Below, piece after piece: positions 32,601 through 41,030 of a stretch of 64,000 nt of DNA. Origin of the DNA: Aneurinibacillus sp. (GTDB lineage: Bacteria; Bacillota; UBA5301; DYFA01); NCBI GenBank assembly GCA_020725425.1, contig DYFA01000004.1:46363-110362 (forward strand), read 5' to 3'. The position numbers and the translations under genes are program-made. The notes under the pieces are model-generated. The model was not told the DNA's origin. It did no database searches and was given only the letters and a program-made list of their open reading frames with translations. Position 1 is the first letter of the stretch. Each line of letters starts with the position of its first letter.

Positions 32601-34137
32601 CGTCAGCGCCTCCCCCTGTCATCAGAGCCATAAGCCGCTCCTGCGTGGCCTCCGCCCGGGCGACCTCTCCCACGAGCCGCCCTTTGGACATCACCAGAAT
32701 CCGGTCGCTCATCCCGAGAATCTCCGGGAGTTCCGAGGACGCCATGACGATCCCCATCCCCTGCCCGGCCAGTTCGCTCATGAGGGCATGAATAGCGGCC
32801 TTCGCTCCGACGTCGATGCCCCGGGTGGGCTCGTCGAGCAGCAGCACCTTGGGCTGAACGGTCAACCACTTGCCCAGAACGGCTTTCTGCTGATTCCCCC
32901 CGCTCAGACTGCCCACAGGTTGCTTCAAGCTCGCCAGGCGGATGCCCAGCCGCTCGACGTACCGACGGGATACGGTTTCCTCGCGGGCCACGTTGGAGAA
33001 GCCGAACCTGCCGAGCTTCCCTCGGAAAGAACGCACCATGCAGATATTCTCCCGGACGTTCATCGCCAAGTGCAGACCTTGTTCCTTTCGGTCTTCCGGA
33101 ACCAGGGAAATGCCATGCCGGATCCCGTCCGCCGGGCATTTGACCTCCACTTTCCGGCCATCGACGAATACCTCCCCGGACGTCTTGAGGTCCCCACCGA
33201 AGATCGCTCGCAGGAGTTCGCTGCGCCCGGAGCCCAAAAGGCCGGCTATCCCGACGATTTCTCCCCGGCGAACAGCCAAGTTGACGTCGTGCAACCTGCC
33301 CTTGACGCTGAGGTTCCTGACCTCGAGAACGGGTTCTCCGACGTCCGCTGCCACCTTGGGGAACAGGGTCTCGAGCTTCCGCCCAACCATCATCTGGATA
33401 ATCTCCAGCTTGTTGGACTCAGTTGTCTTGACGGTTCCGATGTGCTCGCCGTCCCGGAGAACCGTTATCCGGTCGGCTATCCGGAAGACTTCCTCCAAGA
33501 CATGGCTGATGTAGATCACAGAGATCCCTTGAGCTTTCAGGGATCGTATGACTTCGAACAACCGCTCGACTTCGCGTTGGGTCAGAGCGGATGTGGGTTC
33601 GTCCATAACGATGATCTTGGGATTAGCCGTCAGGGCCTTGGCAATGGCGACGAGCTGCTGGTTGGCCAGGCTCAAATCCCCTAACTTCGCCCTGACATCG
33701 TAGCCGAAGCCAAGCTGCGCAGTGAGTCTTTTGGCGTTCTCGGATAAAGCGCGGAAGTCAACCAGACAACTGAGACGACGGGAAGGGAGCCTGCCCATGT
33801 AGACATTTTCCGCCACGCTCAGGGCAGGAGCGAGGGACATCTCTTGGGGAACCAGGCTGATCCCCAGTCGCTGAGCTTCCCGGCAATCCGTTATGGCTAC
33901 ACTTTTCCCTTCGAGGAGAATCTCTCCCTCCTCCCTGGGCATGCCTGTAAGCACCTTCATGAGGGTCGATTTCCCGGCGCCATTTTCGCCGACCAGTGCG
34001 TGGACTTCCCCCTTTTCGACTGAGAAGTCCACTCGCTTCAAGGCGGTACACCCAGGAAACCGCTTGGTGATTCCCCGCATCTGCAGCAATGGCTGCACGG
34101 CTACGGCTGTGTCCGGCACGTGTCCATTCCCCCCCAA
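32587..34137 (-). CDS. Ribose-type ABC transporter ATPase (two ATPase domains)
   Basis: 516 residues with two tandem ATPase domains as in RbsA. Domain 1 has GENGAGKSTLMKVLTG, LSLANQQLVAIAKAL and IIVMDEPTSALTQ; domain 2 has the usual degenerate GLLGSGRSELLRAIFG, LSGGNQQKAVLGKWL and LLLDEPTRGIDVGAK. It powers sugar import with the permease and the binding protein. A 40-bp palindrome separates it from the binding-protein gene upstream. Confidence 0.95.
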   Translation of the reverse strand: MGGNGHVPDTAVAVQPLLQMRGITKRFPGCTALKRVDFSVEKGEVHALVGENGAGKSTLMKVLTGMPREEGEILLEGKSVAITDCREAQRLGISLVPQEMSLAPALSVAENVYMGRLPSRRLSCLVDFRALSENAKRLTAQLGFGYDVRAKLGDLSLANQQLVAIAKALTANPKIIVMDEPTSALTQREVERLFEVIRSLKAQGISVIYISHVLEEVFRIADRITVLRDGEHIGTVKTTESNKLEIIQMMVGRKLETLFPKVAADVGEPVLEVRNLSVKGRLHDVNLAVRRGEIVGIAGLLGSGRSELLRAIFGGDLKTSGEVFVDGRKVEVKCPADGIRHGISLVPEDRKEQGLHLAMNVRENICMVRSFRGKLGRFGFSNVAREETVSRRYVERLGIRLASLKQPVGSLSGGNQQKAVLGKWLTVQPKVLLLDEPTRGIDVGAKAAIHALMSELAGQGMGIVMASSELPEILGMSDRILVMSKGRLVGEVARAEATQERLMALMTGGGADDVAG

Positions 34138-34146
34138 CGGGTCGTC

Positions 34147-34186
34147 CGTTGGGGAGCAACTCCCGGCCGGGAGTTGCTCCCCAACG
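34147..34186 (-). repeat. 40-bp perfect palindrome between binding-protein and ATPase genes
   Basis: Each arm is CGTTGGGGAGCAACTCCCGG, so all 40 bases equal their reverse complement. In the transcript it would form a very stable hairpin 29 bases after the binding-protein stop and 10 before the ATPase start. No T-run follows. Such hairpins commonly protect the upstream message or reduce read-through, giving more binding protein than ATPase. Confidence 0.75.
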
Positions 34187-34214
34187 ATCCTAAGCCTGCC
34201 TGTGTTGGGGACCT

Positions 34215-35192
34215 CTAGTTGGTAACCTTGTACCCACCCCCGTATTTCTCGAGGAAAGCCTTGCGGTCTTTGATCAGAAGGTCGATGTTCTCCCTGGTCA
34301 CCGGTAGAACAGGGAGGTAGATGGTCTTGTTGACCGGCTTGCCCTTCAGCACGTTGATGAGTTCGACTACGGCCCGTCGTCCCATCTCATCCGGGAACTG
34401 CGTTACTCCGGCGACTATGGCGCTGCCCCGCTTGATGGCCTGCGCAACCTCGCTTTCCACGTCGAACGAGATGATCTTGATCTTCTTCTGCCGGCCGGCG
34501 GCTTCCACAGCGGCCAGTGCCCCGATAGCCGGGTCCCCCTGCGAACAGAAGATCCCGTCCAGGTCAGGGTGCTTCGCGAGAATCGGCGTCAGCTTCGCCA
34601 GGGCGCTCTCCCGGGTCCCGTCCACACCTACCCGCTCAATCACTTTCACCCCGGTTCCCTTGATGGCGTCCAAGAACCCGGCGTACCTCTGGTCCATCAC
34701 TGCGGACCGGAACTCGTACTCGGTCATCACGATGTTTCCCTTGCCCCCGAGGACCTTGACCATCAACTCGCCGGCCTTTCTGCCCCCGTCGTAGTTGTCG
34801 GAGGTCACCAGGACCGAGACCAGCTTCATGCCCTCCTCGTTGGGGGCAGTGTCCGTGATCGCCACCGGGATGTTAGCCTGCTTCGCCTTCACCAGACTTG
34901 GATACACGGATTCGCTGTCCAGGGGGTTGATGATGAGCGCGTCTTTTTTCATGCGAATGAAGCGTTCGGTGGCTTGCAGTTCTTTCTCGGCATCAAGGTC
35001 CGTGTAGACCATGTTCACATCGACGCCGTATTTTTGGGCCATCTCCCTGATGCCTGCTTCGATTAGAACGTTGAACTCGATCTTCGGGTCGTACGCGCTG
35101 GCGCCGAACTGGTAGGTGGCAGCCAGTCCCACCGTCGAGAAAGCGGCCAACAAAAGGACCAACATGACCGAACAACTCACGATTCTCTTCAT
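34215..35192 (-). CDS. Ribose-type ABC transporter substrate-binding protein
   Basis: 325 residues from ATG 35192 (GAGGGAGGGAAG upstream); a longer frame to 35306 is rejected. Residues 1-25 are a signal peptide (MKRIVSCSVMLVLLLAAFSTVGLAA). The mature part is a type I periplasmic-binding fold: IEFNVLIEAGIREMAQKYG, DALIINPLDSESVYPSLVKAK, IPVAITDTAPN, GRKAGELMVKVLGGKGNIVM, LDGIFCSQGDPAIGALAAVEA, GVTQFPDEMGRRAVVELI. It binds a sugar outside the membrane and determines the operon's substrate, which cannot be read here. Confidence 0.95.
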   Translation of the reverse strand: MKRIVSCSVMLVLLLAAFSTVGLAATYQFGASAYDPKIEFNVLIEAGIREMAQKYGVDVNMVYTDLDAEKELQATERFIRMKKDALIINPLDSESVYPSLVKAKQANIPVAITDTAPNEEGMKLVSVLVTSDNYDGGRKAGELMVKVLGGKGNIVMTEYEFRSAVMDQRYAGFLDAIKGTGVKVIERVGVDGTRESALAKLTPILAKHPDLDGIFCSQGDPAIGALAAVEAAGRQKKIKIISFDVESEVAQAIKRGSAIVAGVTQFPDEMGRRAVVELINVLKGKPVNKTIYLPVLPVTRENIDLLIKDRKAFLEKYGGGYKVTN

Positions 35193-35306
35193 GATCTTCC
35201 CTCCCTCGTTCGGGTGACATGTCTCCGAGCGCTCTCCAGCCTTCGAATCAGCCATGGGCACCCCGGCTCGTCCACCTCCCCCCCACTCACCGAGAGCTCC
35301 ACCCAC

Positions 35307-37121
35307 TTAGTCCAGTCCGAGTCTTTGACGTGTCTCCCAGGTCGGCACACCCTCCCGGTCCCAGCCCCGGGCGGCGTAGTATTCGTCCAGCATGGCGTCG
35401 TACATCTCCCGCGTCAGGACCTTCCCCGCCGCGGGACCCTCCGGAAGGGCTTCGCGCATGATGCGGTCCGGCAGGTAGTCGTCGGCCCGGGTGAGGCCCT
35501 CCCCGACCGTGATGAGCCGTTCCACGGTGTAGATCCGCTCGCCGATGGTCATGAGTTCAGGGGTCAGGTCAAGACCAGTGGCCAGTTCCAGGACGTCGCC
35601 GTGAGGCTCATCGGTGTAACCGAGAGCGGAACGCACTACCGTGCAGATGCCGAGGCTGTCGACGTACGCCCGCGTGTCCTGGATGGTCTTGACCAGAACA
35701 CCCTTGCCCTCGACAGCGAACCGGTCGTACTTGCCTGACAGGAGCTCGTCCCGGATGGTCCACCCTCCGACGTTGTGGCAGGCACCCCTGCTCGAGGTCC
35801 CGTAGGCCAGGCCGATCCCGTGGAAGCCCCGGGGTTCGTAGGCGGCGAAGGGCAGGCCCTTGCACTGCATCATGTAGGGAACGGTCTCCGGGAACTTCTC
35901 CGCCAGGTGGCGGAAGCCGAGCGAAAGCTCCCGGCCGAGACCCCGGCCTTCGCCCATCTGCCGCACCATCGCCACCATCGCCTCGCCGTCCCCGAAGCGC
36001 AGCTCGATCCCGCCCGTGTCCTCCCTGGTGAAGAGGTTCCGCTCGAAGCATTCCATGGCGTAGGCGATGATGGTCCCCGTGGACATGGTGTCGATCCCGT
36101 ACTCGTCACAGAGCTGGTTGGCGGCGATGATGGCCGCGAAGTCGGAGACGCCGCACTGCCCGCCGAAGGCCCCGATCGTCTCGTACTCCGGGTCGCTCAC
36201 TGCCCCGGCGAAGGGACCCTCCTTCACCTCGCAGACCTGGGCGCATCCGACCGGACAGGCGAAGCAGGGTTTGTTCCTGACTCGGTAGTGGTTGTACACG
36301 TAACGCGCGGCGATAGTCTCAACGCCCGGAAACACCGCCGTTTGGAAGTTACGCGTCGGATAACACCCCAGGGCGTTCATGCGAATCGTGTACTGGTTGG
36401 TTCCGTACTTGCTGTGGTCCTGGCGGGTCTCCCGGGCGATCTTCATCGCCTCGCGCCCCCGTTCGGCCAACCGCTCCGGCTCGGCCACGGGGATCTTGCC
36501 GGTGCCCAGGACAGCCACCGCCTTCAGGTTCTTGGCCGCCATCACCGTGCCCGGCCCTCCCCGGCCGAAACTCCGCCCGTCCACCATGAGACAGCCGATC
36601 CGGGCGCCCCGGACCGCAGCCGGCCCGACGGCCATGACCGAGGTCCGGTTGCCTCCCGTCGCTGCCCTGATCATCTCAGTGGCCGGGGAGACCTCCTTCA
36701 GCCAGAGGTCCTCCGCTGGGCGGAACACCGTCTCTCCGTCGTTGACCCAGAGATAGACCGGCCGGTCCGCCCGGCCCTCGATGATCAGCCCATCGTACCC
36801 GGCGAACTTGAGCTGCGGGCCGAAGTTCCCGCTCGAGTTCGAGCAGAGGTAGTGCCCGGTTTCCGCCGACTTGGTGGCACACCCGAATTTGGTCGTGGCC
36901 GGCAGGGGGAGGCCCGTCAGCGGGCCGGTGAAGAAACACAACTTGTTCTCCGGCGACAGCGGATCGACCTGGGGACCGATTTCCCGCCGGTAGTACCAGG
37001 CGCCCAGCCCCCGCCCCCCGAGGAAGGCCCGGGCCGCGCTCTCCGGCAACGGCTCGACTGTCGCGGTCTGCTCGGTCAGGTTCACCCTAAGGACCCGACC
37101 CAGGTACCCTCCCTTGAACAT
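35307..37121 (-). CDS. aor: Aldehyde:ferredoxin oxidoreductase, tungsten-pterin family
   Basis: 604 residues, full family length. The N-terminal domain reads VNLTEQTATVEPLPESAARAFLGGRGLG and FFTGPLTGLPLPATTKFGCATKSAETGHYLCSNSSGNFGPQLK region; the [4Fe-4S] ligands are CFACPVGC (near 286-293) and a late Cys in DSLGICTVVR; pterin contacts are in EYETIGAFGGQCGVSD and GRGGPGTVMAAKNLKA. Family members oxidise aldehydes to acids with ferredoxin, or reduce acids. Inside a sugar operon with aminotransferases it may oxidise a sugar-derived aldehyde. It needs tungsten and anaerobic conditions. It follows the isomerase gene by 11 bases. Confidence 0.93.
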   Translation of the reverse strand: MFKGGYLGRVLRVNLTEQTATVEPLPESAARAFLGGRGLGAWYYRREIGPQVDPLSPENKLCFFTGPLTGLPLPATTKFGCATKSAETGHYLCSNSSGNFGPQLKFAGYDGLIIEGRADRPVYLWVNDGETVFRPAEDLWLKEVSPATEMIRAATGGNRTSVMAVGPAAVRGARIGCLMVDGRSFGRGGPGTVMAAKNLKAVAVLGTGKIPVAEPERLAERGREAMKIARETRQDHSKYGTNQYTIRMNALGCYPTRNFQTAVFPGVETIAARYVYNHYRVRNKPCFACPVGCAQVCEVKEGPFAGAVSDPEYETIGAFGGQCGVSDFAAIIAANQLCDEYGIDTMSTGTIIAYAMECFERNLFTREDTGGIELRFGDGEAMVAMVRQMGEGRGLGRELSLGFRHLAEKFPETVPYMMQCKGLPFAAYEPRGFHGIGLAYGTSSRGACHNVGGWTIRDELLSGKYDRFAVEGKGVLVKTIQDTRAYVDSLGICTVVRSALGYTDEPHGDVLELATGLDLTPELMTIGERIYTVERLITVGEGLTRADDYLPDRIMREALPEGPAAGKVLTREMYDAMLDEYYAARGWDREGVPTWETRQRLGLD

Positions 37122-37132
37122 TCAGCCTCCCC

Positions 37133-37729
37133 CTAGCGATAAGCCGGATTGTCGGCCAACCGGTAGGACCCGCCGTCCCGGAGCACCAATTTGGCGAAGC
37201 CCTTCTCCCGCAGCGTCCCGTAATCGTGGCCGGCGTCCCCCGGGTAGACGCAGAAGAGGACGAGCGGCTCCGGCCCTGTGTTCACCGAGCGGTGGGCCCA
37301 CTCCGGCGGAATGTACGATACGGCCCCGGGGAACAGCTCCAGCACTGCCACCACTTCCCCCGCCCGATCCTGCATCAATAGCACCCCCCGCCCCCTCAGG
37401 CAGAGATACACTTCGGCAGTGGCGAGCCTGGCGTGGAAGTGGCCAGCGGTCATGAAGAACTCCTCACCGACTGCCCCCGGCTGGATGACGCTCGTGCAGT
37501 GTTGCAGCTCACCTGGATCCTCGGGCACGGGCACGTTGTACACCTCGTAAAGCAGCGGATCCCCTTCGGCCAGGAGGCGCTCGACCGCCGCCTGATCCCG
37601 AAAGGCCTCCCTGAGTTCGGAGAGGTGGCGGGTGACTCTCTGTACTCCCGGGCTCCCGGTTCCGGCGCCCAGTATTCCCGTCCCCGGCTCCAGCAGGTTG
37701 GCGAAGGGGATCCCCGTCACCCCTGTCAC
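37133..37729 (-). CDS. Cupin-type (archaeal-like) glucose-6-phosphate isomerase
   Basis: 198 residues with the cupin PGI signature: CTSVIQPGAVGEEFFMTAGHFH, then ATAEVYLCLRGRGVLLM and YIPPEWAHRSVNTG, giving the His, His, Glu and His metal ligands. This metal-dependent type is typical of archaea and occurs in scattered bacteria. In this operon it may act on the phosphorylated sugar produced by the pathway rather than serve central glycolysis. Its start overlaps the gntR stop by four bases. Confidence 0.88.
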   Translation of the reverse strand: MTGVTGIPFANLLEPGTGILGAGTGSPGVQRVTRHLSELREAFRDQAAVERLLAEGDPLLYEVYNVPVPEDPGELQHCTSVIQPGAVGEEFFMTAGHFHARLATAEVYLCLRGRGVLLMQDRAGEVVAVLELFPGAVSYIPPEWAHRSVNTGPEPLVLFCVYPGDAGHDYGTLREKGFAKLVLRDGGSYRLADNPAYR

Positions 37730-38463
37730 CCCCTGTTCCTGTCCCGGCGGAGCCGGGTGCTGTACTCATAGCGGTCAGCCCGGTACAAACACCGCACGTG
37801 TTCGATGGGCCGGTCGCCGGAGAAAGTGACGCGGTCGATATACAGCAACGGATAGCCTTCCTTCACGTTGAGCACCTTGGCAGCGTAGGCGTCGGCGGCC
37901 ACCGCGCCGATCTGCTGCTCGGCCTCGGTGATCATGATGCCGTACTTCTCCTCGAGCAGGCGGTACAGGGAGCCGGAGAAATCCTCGGCGGGGTTGACCC
38001 CGAGCGAAGCCGGGATGTGCGACACCATGATGGACAAGGGCTGGTCGTCCACCAACCTGATCCGCTTGACTACCAGCGTCTGCTCGTCCGGCCCAAGGTT
38101 GAGGCGGGCCGCGATCGCCTTGGGCGGTGCCGCCAGGCGGGCTTCCAGGACCCGCGTGCCGTGGCGCACACCGGCGGCGGTCATCTCCTCGGAGAAACTC
38201 ATGAGGCGGGGCAGAACCTCCCGGTGCTTGGGCTCCGAGACAAACGTCCCTCTCCCCCGCTCACGGCGGACGAACCCCTCCGCCACGAGAGCTCCGATGG
38301 CCTGGCGGACGGTGGTCCGGCTCACCTCGTACCTGGCTTGCAGTTCCTCTTCGGTCATGATCGGGCTCCCCGGCTTCAACTCACCTTCCTCGATGGCCTG
38401 ACGGATGATCTCCTTGAGCTGGTAGTACAGGGGGATGGGCGCGGCGCGATTCAGCTGGTTCAT
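37726..38463 (-). CDS. GntR/HutC-family regulator of the sugar operon
   Basis: 245 residues. Residues 8-75 form a GntR winged helix (PLYYQLKEIIRQAIEEGELKPGSP, YEVSRTTVRQAIGALVAEGFVRRERGRGTFV), and 90-240 a UTRA ligand domain (LMSFSEEMTAAG, KRIRLVDDQPLSIMVSHIP, GYPLLYIDRVTFSGDRPIEHVRCLYRADRYEY). HutC-type proteins usually sense a phosphorylated or amino sugar and repress their own operon. It is the first gene of the operon, behind two dyads at 38504-38538. Confidence 0.93.
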   Translation of the reverse strand: MNQLNRAAPIPLYYQLKEIIRQAIEEGELKPGSPIMTEEELQARYEVSRTTVRQAIGALVAEGFVRRERGRGTFVSEPKHREVLPRLMSFSEEMTAAGVRHGTRVLEARLAAPPKAIAARLNLGPDEQTLVVKRIRLVDDQPLSIMVSHIPASLGVNPAEDFSGSLYRLLEEKYGIMITEAEQQIGAVAADAYAAKVLNVKEGYPLLYIDRVTFSGDRPIEHVRCLYRADRYEYSTRLRRDRNRG

Positions 38464-38503
38464 CTTACAGGCCTTCCTCTCACTCGCCCGGTGGGTGAAT
38501 GAT

Positions 38504-38538
38504 ACTATGTTGGGCTATAGTAACATTACTACAAATGT
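38504..38538. promoter_or_regulatory. Two dyad sites upstream of gntR
   Basis: ACTAT with an 8-base gap to ATAGT (38504-38521), followed at once by ACATT with a 6-base gap to AATGT (38523-38538). They lie 41-75 bases upstream of the gntR start in the only AT-rich stretch nearby, so they are good candidates for the regulator's operator and the operon promoter. Confidence 0.45.
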
Positions 38539-38601
38539 AAGGTTTCTCCTCCCTCTCAAGGAAACTTTTTGTGCCAATGGACAAGGTGGGGTCAGATAAG
38601 A

Positions 38602-39414
38602 TCAGAGAAGATCGGCCGGCCGGAGCTCCAGCACAGACCCGATGACGGCATCGAAGGCGCCCTCCAGCTCCCCCCGGCTCAGTCCGCCGGAGAGAACGCC
38701 CACGCTGAAGCCGACCGACGCCGCCCGGGCCATCGCCGCATCGGTCAGGGAATCTCCGACAAAGAGCGCCTCGCCCGGAGTCACGCCCAGCCTCTGGCAG
38801 ACCAGGACGGCCAGGTCAGGAGCGGGTTTGGCCCGCTCAACCTCGTCGCCGCAGGCCACAGCGTCGATCAACCCCGCCAGGCCACAGAGTTCCAGGATCT
38901 TGCCGGTCCGCTCCCGGCTATCGTTGGTGGCAACCCCGATCCTGCACCCTGCCTCCCGAAGCTCCCGCAGCTTGTCCGCCGTGCCTGCGAAGACTCTGGC
39001 GAGCGAGGCCAGGCCCAGGGTTTCGTCCGCCTCGTCGAAGGCGGCTCGGACCATCGCGACGGCCTGGTCCCACGGGATGCCTCGCCGGTACAACACGAAC
39101 GCCGCGGCCGCCACCGTCTCCTCCCGGGTTCCCGCCGCTAACGGGCTCCGGGGGTCGATGCGGCCGGTCCGGGCGTTGTAGCCCATAGCCCGCATCAAGA
39201 GATAGGCCAGGCGCCCGGAGACAGGGAAACCCTGGCCGGCCAGCGCCCGCACCCGGCCCTCCACCAGCCTCGCCCACGTGGCGTAGGAATCCGTCAGCGT
39301 CCCGTCCTTGTCGAAGACGATGGCCGTGCAGGTGACCAACCGCCCGCCGACTCGAATCTGCGTCAACGCGAGCCCCTCCACCCGGGACAAGCCCTGAGCC
39401 TGTTGCCTTTCCAT
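38602..39414 (-). CDS. HAD-superfamily phosphatase
   Basis: About 270 residues from ATG 39414; the in-frame extension to 39702 runs back over unrelated sequence and is rejected. Motif I is VFDKDGTLTDSYATWARL (Asp nucleophile and Asp acid), motif II is likely GVATNDSRERT, with a Lys in RAKPAPDLAV and motif IV VGDSLTDAAMARAA. A helical cap lies between motifs I and II, as in phosphoglycolate-phosphatase-like enzymes. It hydrolyses a small phosphoester, not identifiable here. It stands alone after the sugar operon promoter region. Confidence 0.88.
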   Translation of the reverse strand: MERQQAQGLSRVEGLALTQIRVGGRLVTCTAIVFDKDGTLTDSYATWARLVEGRVRALAGQGFPVSGRLAYLLMRAMGYNARTGRIDPRSPLAAGTREETVAAAAFVLYRRGIPWDQAVAMVRAAFDEADETLGLASLARVFAGTADKLRELREAGCRIGVATNDSRERTGKILELCGLAGLIDAVACGDEVERAKPAPDLAVLVCQRLGVTPGEALFVGDSLTDAAMARAASVGFSVGVLSGGLSRGELEGAFDAVIGSVLELRPADLL

Positions 39415-39539
39415 TGTACGGGAAGCCATCCAGTATGGCAAGCTTCCCCTCGCCTTCACCCGGCAGGACGCCCGTGACACCCGCAGGCGGCGGACCGCCT
39501 TCCCCGCCGCCTGCTGCGCCGTCCCTCTCTTGCGGCGGC

Positions 39540-39815
39540 TCAATAGTGCGTCTTGATGGCCAGGTTCTGGATCGGCTTGGAATACGCCTCGTAGAATCCG
39601 GGCGCCGCCGCCACCGCGATCAGTCCTGAGACGATGGACTGCCAGAGCGAGGCTCCGCTCAGGTACTGGTACAGGAAGAGGCCGAGGAAACCCAGGATCC
39701 ACATGACCCAGCGGATGTACTTCTTATCCATCCCGAGCGCCTTCAAGACTGAAATCACCACCGAAACCAGCGGCCCCCAGGCAATTCCCCTGACCACGAT
39801 GTTGTCCCACGGCAT
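39540..39815 (-). CDS. Small membrane protein, holin-like
   Basis: 91 residues from ATG 39815 after AAGGAGG. Three hydrophobic stretches (IVVRGIAWGPLVSVVISVL, RWVMWILGFLGLFLYQYLSG, SIVSGLIAVAAAPGFYEAY) separated by a charged LGMDKKYIR. Size and topology recall phage-type holins, but no lysin or phage gene is nearby, so the resemblance may be only topological. The function is unknown. Confidence 0.65.
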   Translation of the reverse strand: MPWDNIVVRGIAWGPLVSVVISVLKALGMDKKYIRWVMWILGFLGLFLYQYLSGASLWQSIVSGLIAVAAAPGFYEAYSKPIQNLAIKTHY

Positions 39816-39945
39816 CGCCTTCCCTCCTTTCTCCCGCAATGAAGTCGCTGCTCCGCCACCTTTGCTGGACGAGCTAGCAGCACTTTTCCTCGACCGATCT
39901 CTATTTGCCGGGAGCTTGTCTTATGCCCAGGACACCGCTTTCAGG

Positions 39946-40638
39946 CTACAGGCCGAGATCGAGGACGGACACCGAGCTGGGAACGGACTGGTTCTCCGCC
40001 CAGCGGCACCCCTTGGACAGGTACATTTCCTCGTCGGCTTGCCGGAGCAGTTCATCCAGCGTAACGCCATCCTCCGGGTAAGTGGCGACACCGACGGACA
40101 TCGTGACACACGCATCGCACGCCTCGCCGACGATGCGCCGCATCAACTGACGGGCCTCGGCGTTCGGGGTGTGGGGAAGCAGGAAGACGAACTCGTCGCC
40201 GCCGAAGCGGGCCAGCGTATCGGTTCGGCGCAGGTTCTGGCGGAAGCAGTCGGCCACTTTGCGCAGCAACTGATCGCCGGCCAGGTGACCGCGAGTGTCG
40301 TTATACCCCTTGAAGCTGTCCAGGTCGACGAGCGCCAGAGAGACCGGATAGTGGTGCCGCTGGGCCAGGCTGAGCTGCCTGTCGGACTCGGGGATGAAGA
40401 AGTTGCGGTTATAGGTCCCGGTGAGCGGATCGGTGATCGACAACTCCTGGAAATGCTGGTATAGGCGGCCGAACTGGTACCCCGCGAGGGCTCCGAAGGC
40501 GGCCATCGCCCCAAAAATGATCAGCCGGCAGGCGAAGTCGTGGTAGAACCGGTCACAGACCAAGTCAGCCAGGCTCCAGAAGAGAACCGGCGCCAGCCCC
40601 AGGACGAAACCTTTCCAGCCATTCAGTTTCAGTTGCAC
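39946..40638 (-). CDS. Membrane-bound diguanylate cyclase (GGDEF)
   Basis: About 230 residues from GTG 40638 (GAAGGGG upstream); ATG 40671 is an alternative. Two N-terminal hydrophobic segments (VLGLAPVLFWSLADLV, LIIFGAMAAFGALAG) precede a short coiled linker and a GGDEF domain: ITDPLTGTYNRNFF, LVDLDSFKGYNDTRGHLAGDQLL, then RRTDTLARFGGDEFVFLLP. The active-site motif is intact, and RRTD five residues before GGDEF is the product-inhibition I-site. It should make cyclic di-GMP at the membrane. A clear promoter precedes it. Confidence 0.93.
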   Translation of the reverse strand: MQLKLNGWKGFVLGLAPVLFWSLADLVCDRFYHDFACRLIIFGAMAAFGALAGYQFGRLYQHFQELSITDPLTGTYNRNFFIPESDRQLSLAQRHHYPVSLALVDLDSFKGYNDTRGHLAGDQLLRKVADCFRQNLRRTDTLARFGGDEFVFLLPHTPNAEARQLMRRIVGEACDACVTMSVGVATYPEDGVTLDELLRQADEEMYLSKGCRWAENQSVPSSVSVLDLGL

Positions 40639-40708
40639 CCCGGTACCCCTTCTCGCTGAGGCAGATGGCACGAGGTCAGCCAGCCCAGGGGAGAGTCTTC
40701 AAGGATAT

Positions 40709-40737
40709 ATTGTAACATCATAGACAACATTTGACAA
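40709..40737 (-). promoter_or_regulatory. Sigma-A-type promoter for the diguanylate cyclase
   Basis: Minus strand: TTGTCA (40737-40732), exactly 17 bases, then TACAAT (40714-40709), about 70 bases before the GTG at 40638. This is one of the best consensus promoters in the window. Confidence 0.7.
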
Positions 40738-40740
40738 TGG

Positions 40741-41030
40741 TTCCCTTCTCTTGGTTCCTGGGCGGCGGAAAGACCTGCCGAAGCGGTCCGGCGGCAGGGG
40801 GAGGTTGGCCAGGCGGGTGGGGTGCCGGCTGCGGCGGCGCTGGGGCTGGCCTACCTCGGCTAGAATCGTCATGCCCAGGCAAAGTGTTTTCTCTCAGCAG
40901 GAAATTCGTTCCTGAATGGATAATACAGAATCGTTAATCAATTTGCAGAGAAGGGAGGAGCCCTCGGAAAGAGGATTGCGGTTCCACGGTGGCGTTCCGT
41001 ACGACTTCTACTAAATGAGGAGGTAGTGGG
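40741..41030 (+). other. Non-coding leader region before cstA
   Basis: No protein-like frame was found. The first half is GC-rich and featureless. A dyad CAGGAA-ATTCG-TTCCTG lies at 40898-40914, followed by the AT-rich GGATAATACAG, where GATAAT (40919-40924) could be a -10 box without a recognisable -35. The last 70 bases lead to GAGGAGGT, seven bases before the cstA ATG. No known riboswitch was recognised. Confidence 0.4.

Noticed and set aside
39540..39815. Prophage remnant (holin)
   Set aside because: Only a topological resemblance; no lysin, integrase, terminase or other phage gene within tens of kilobases.
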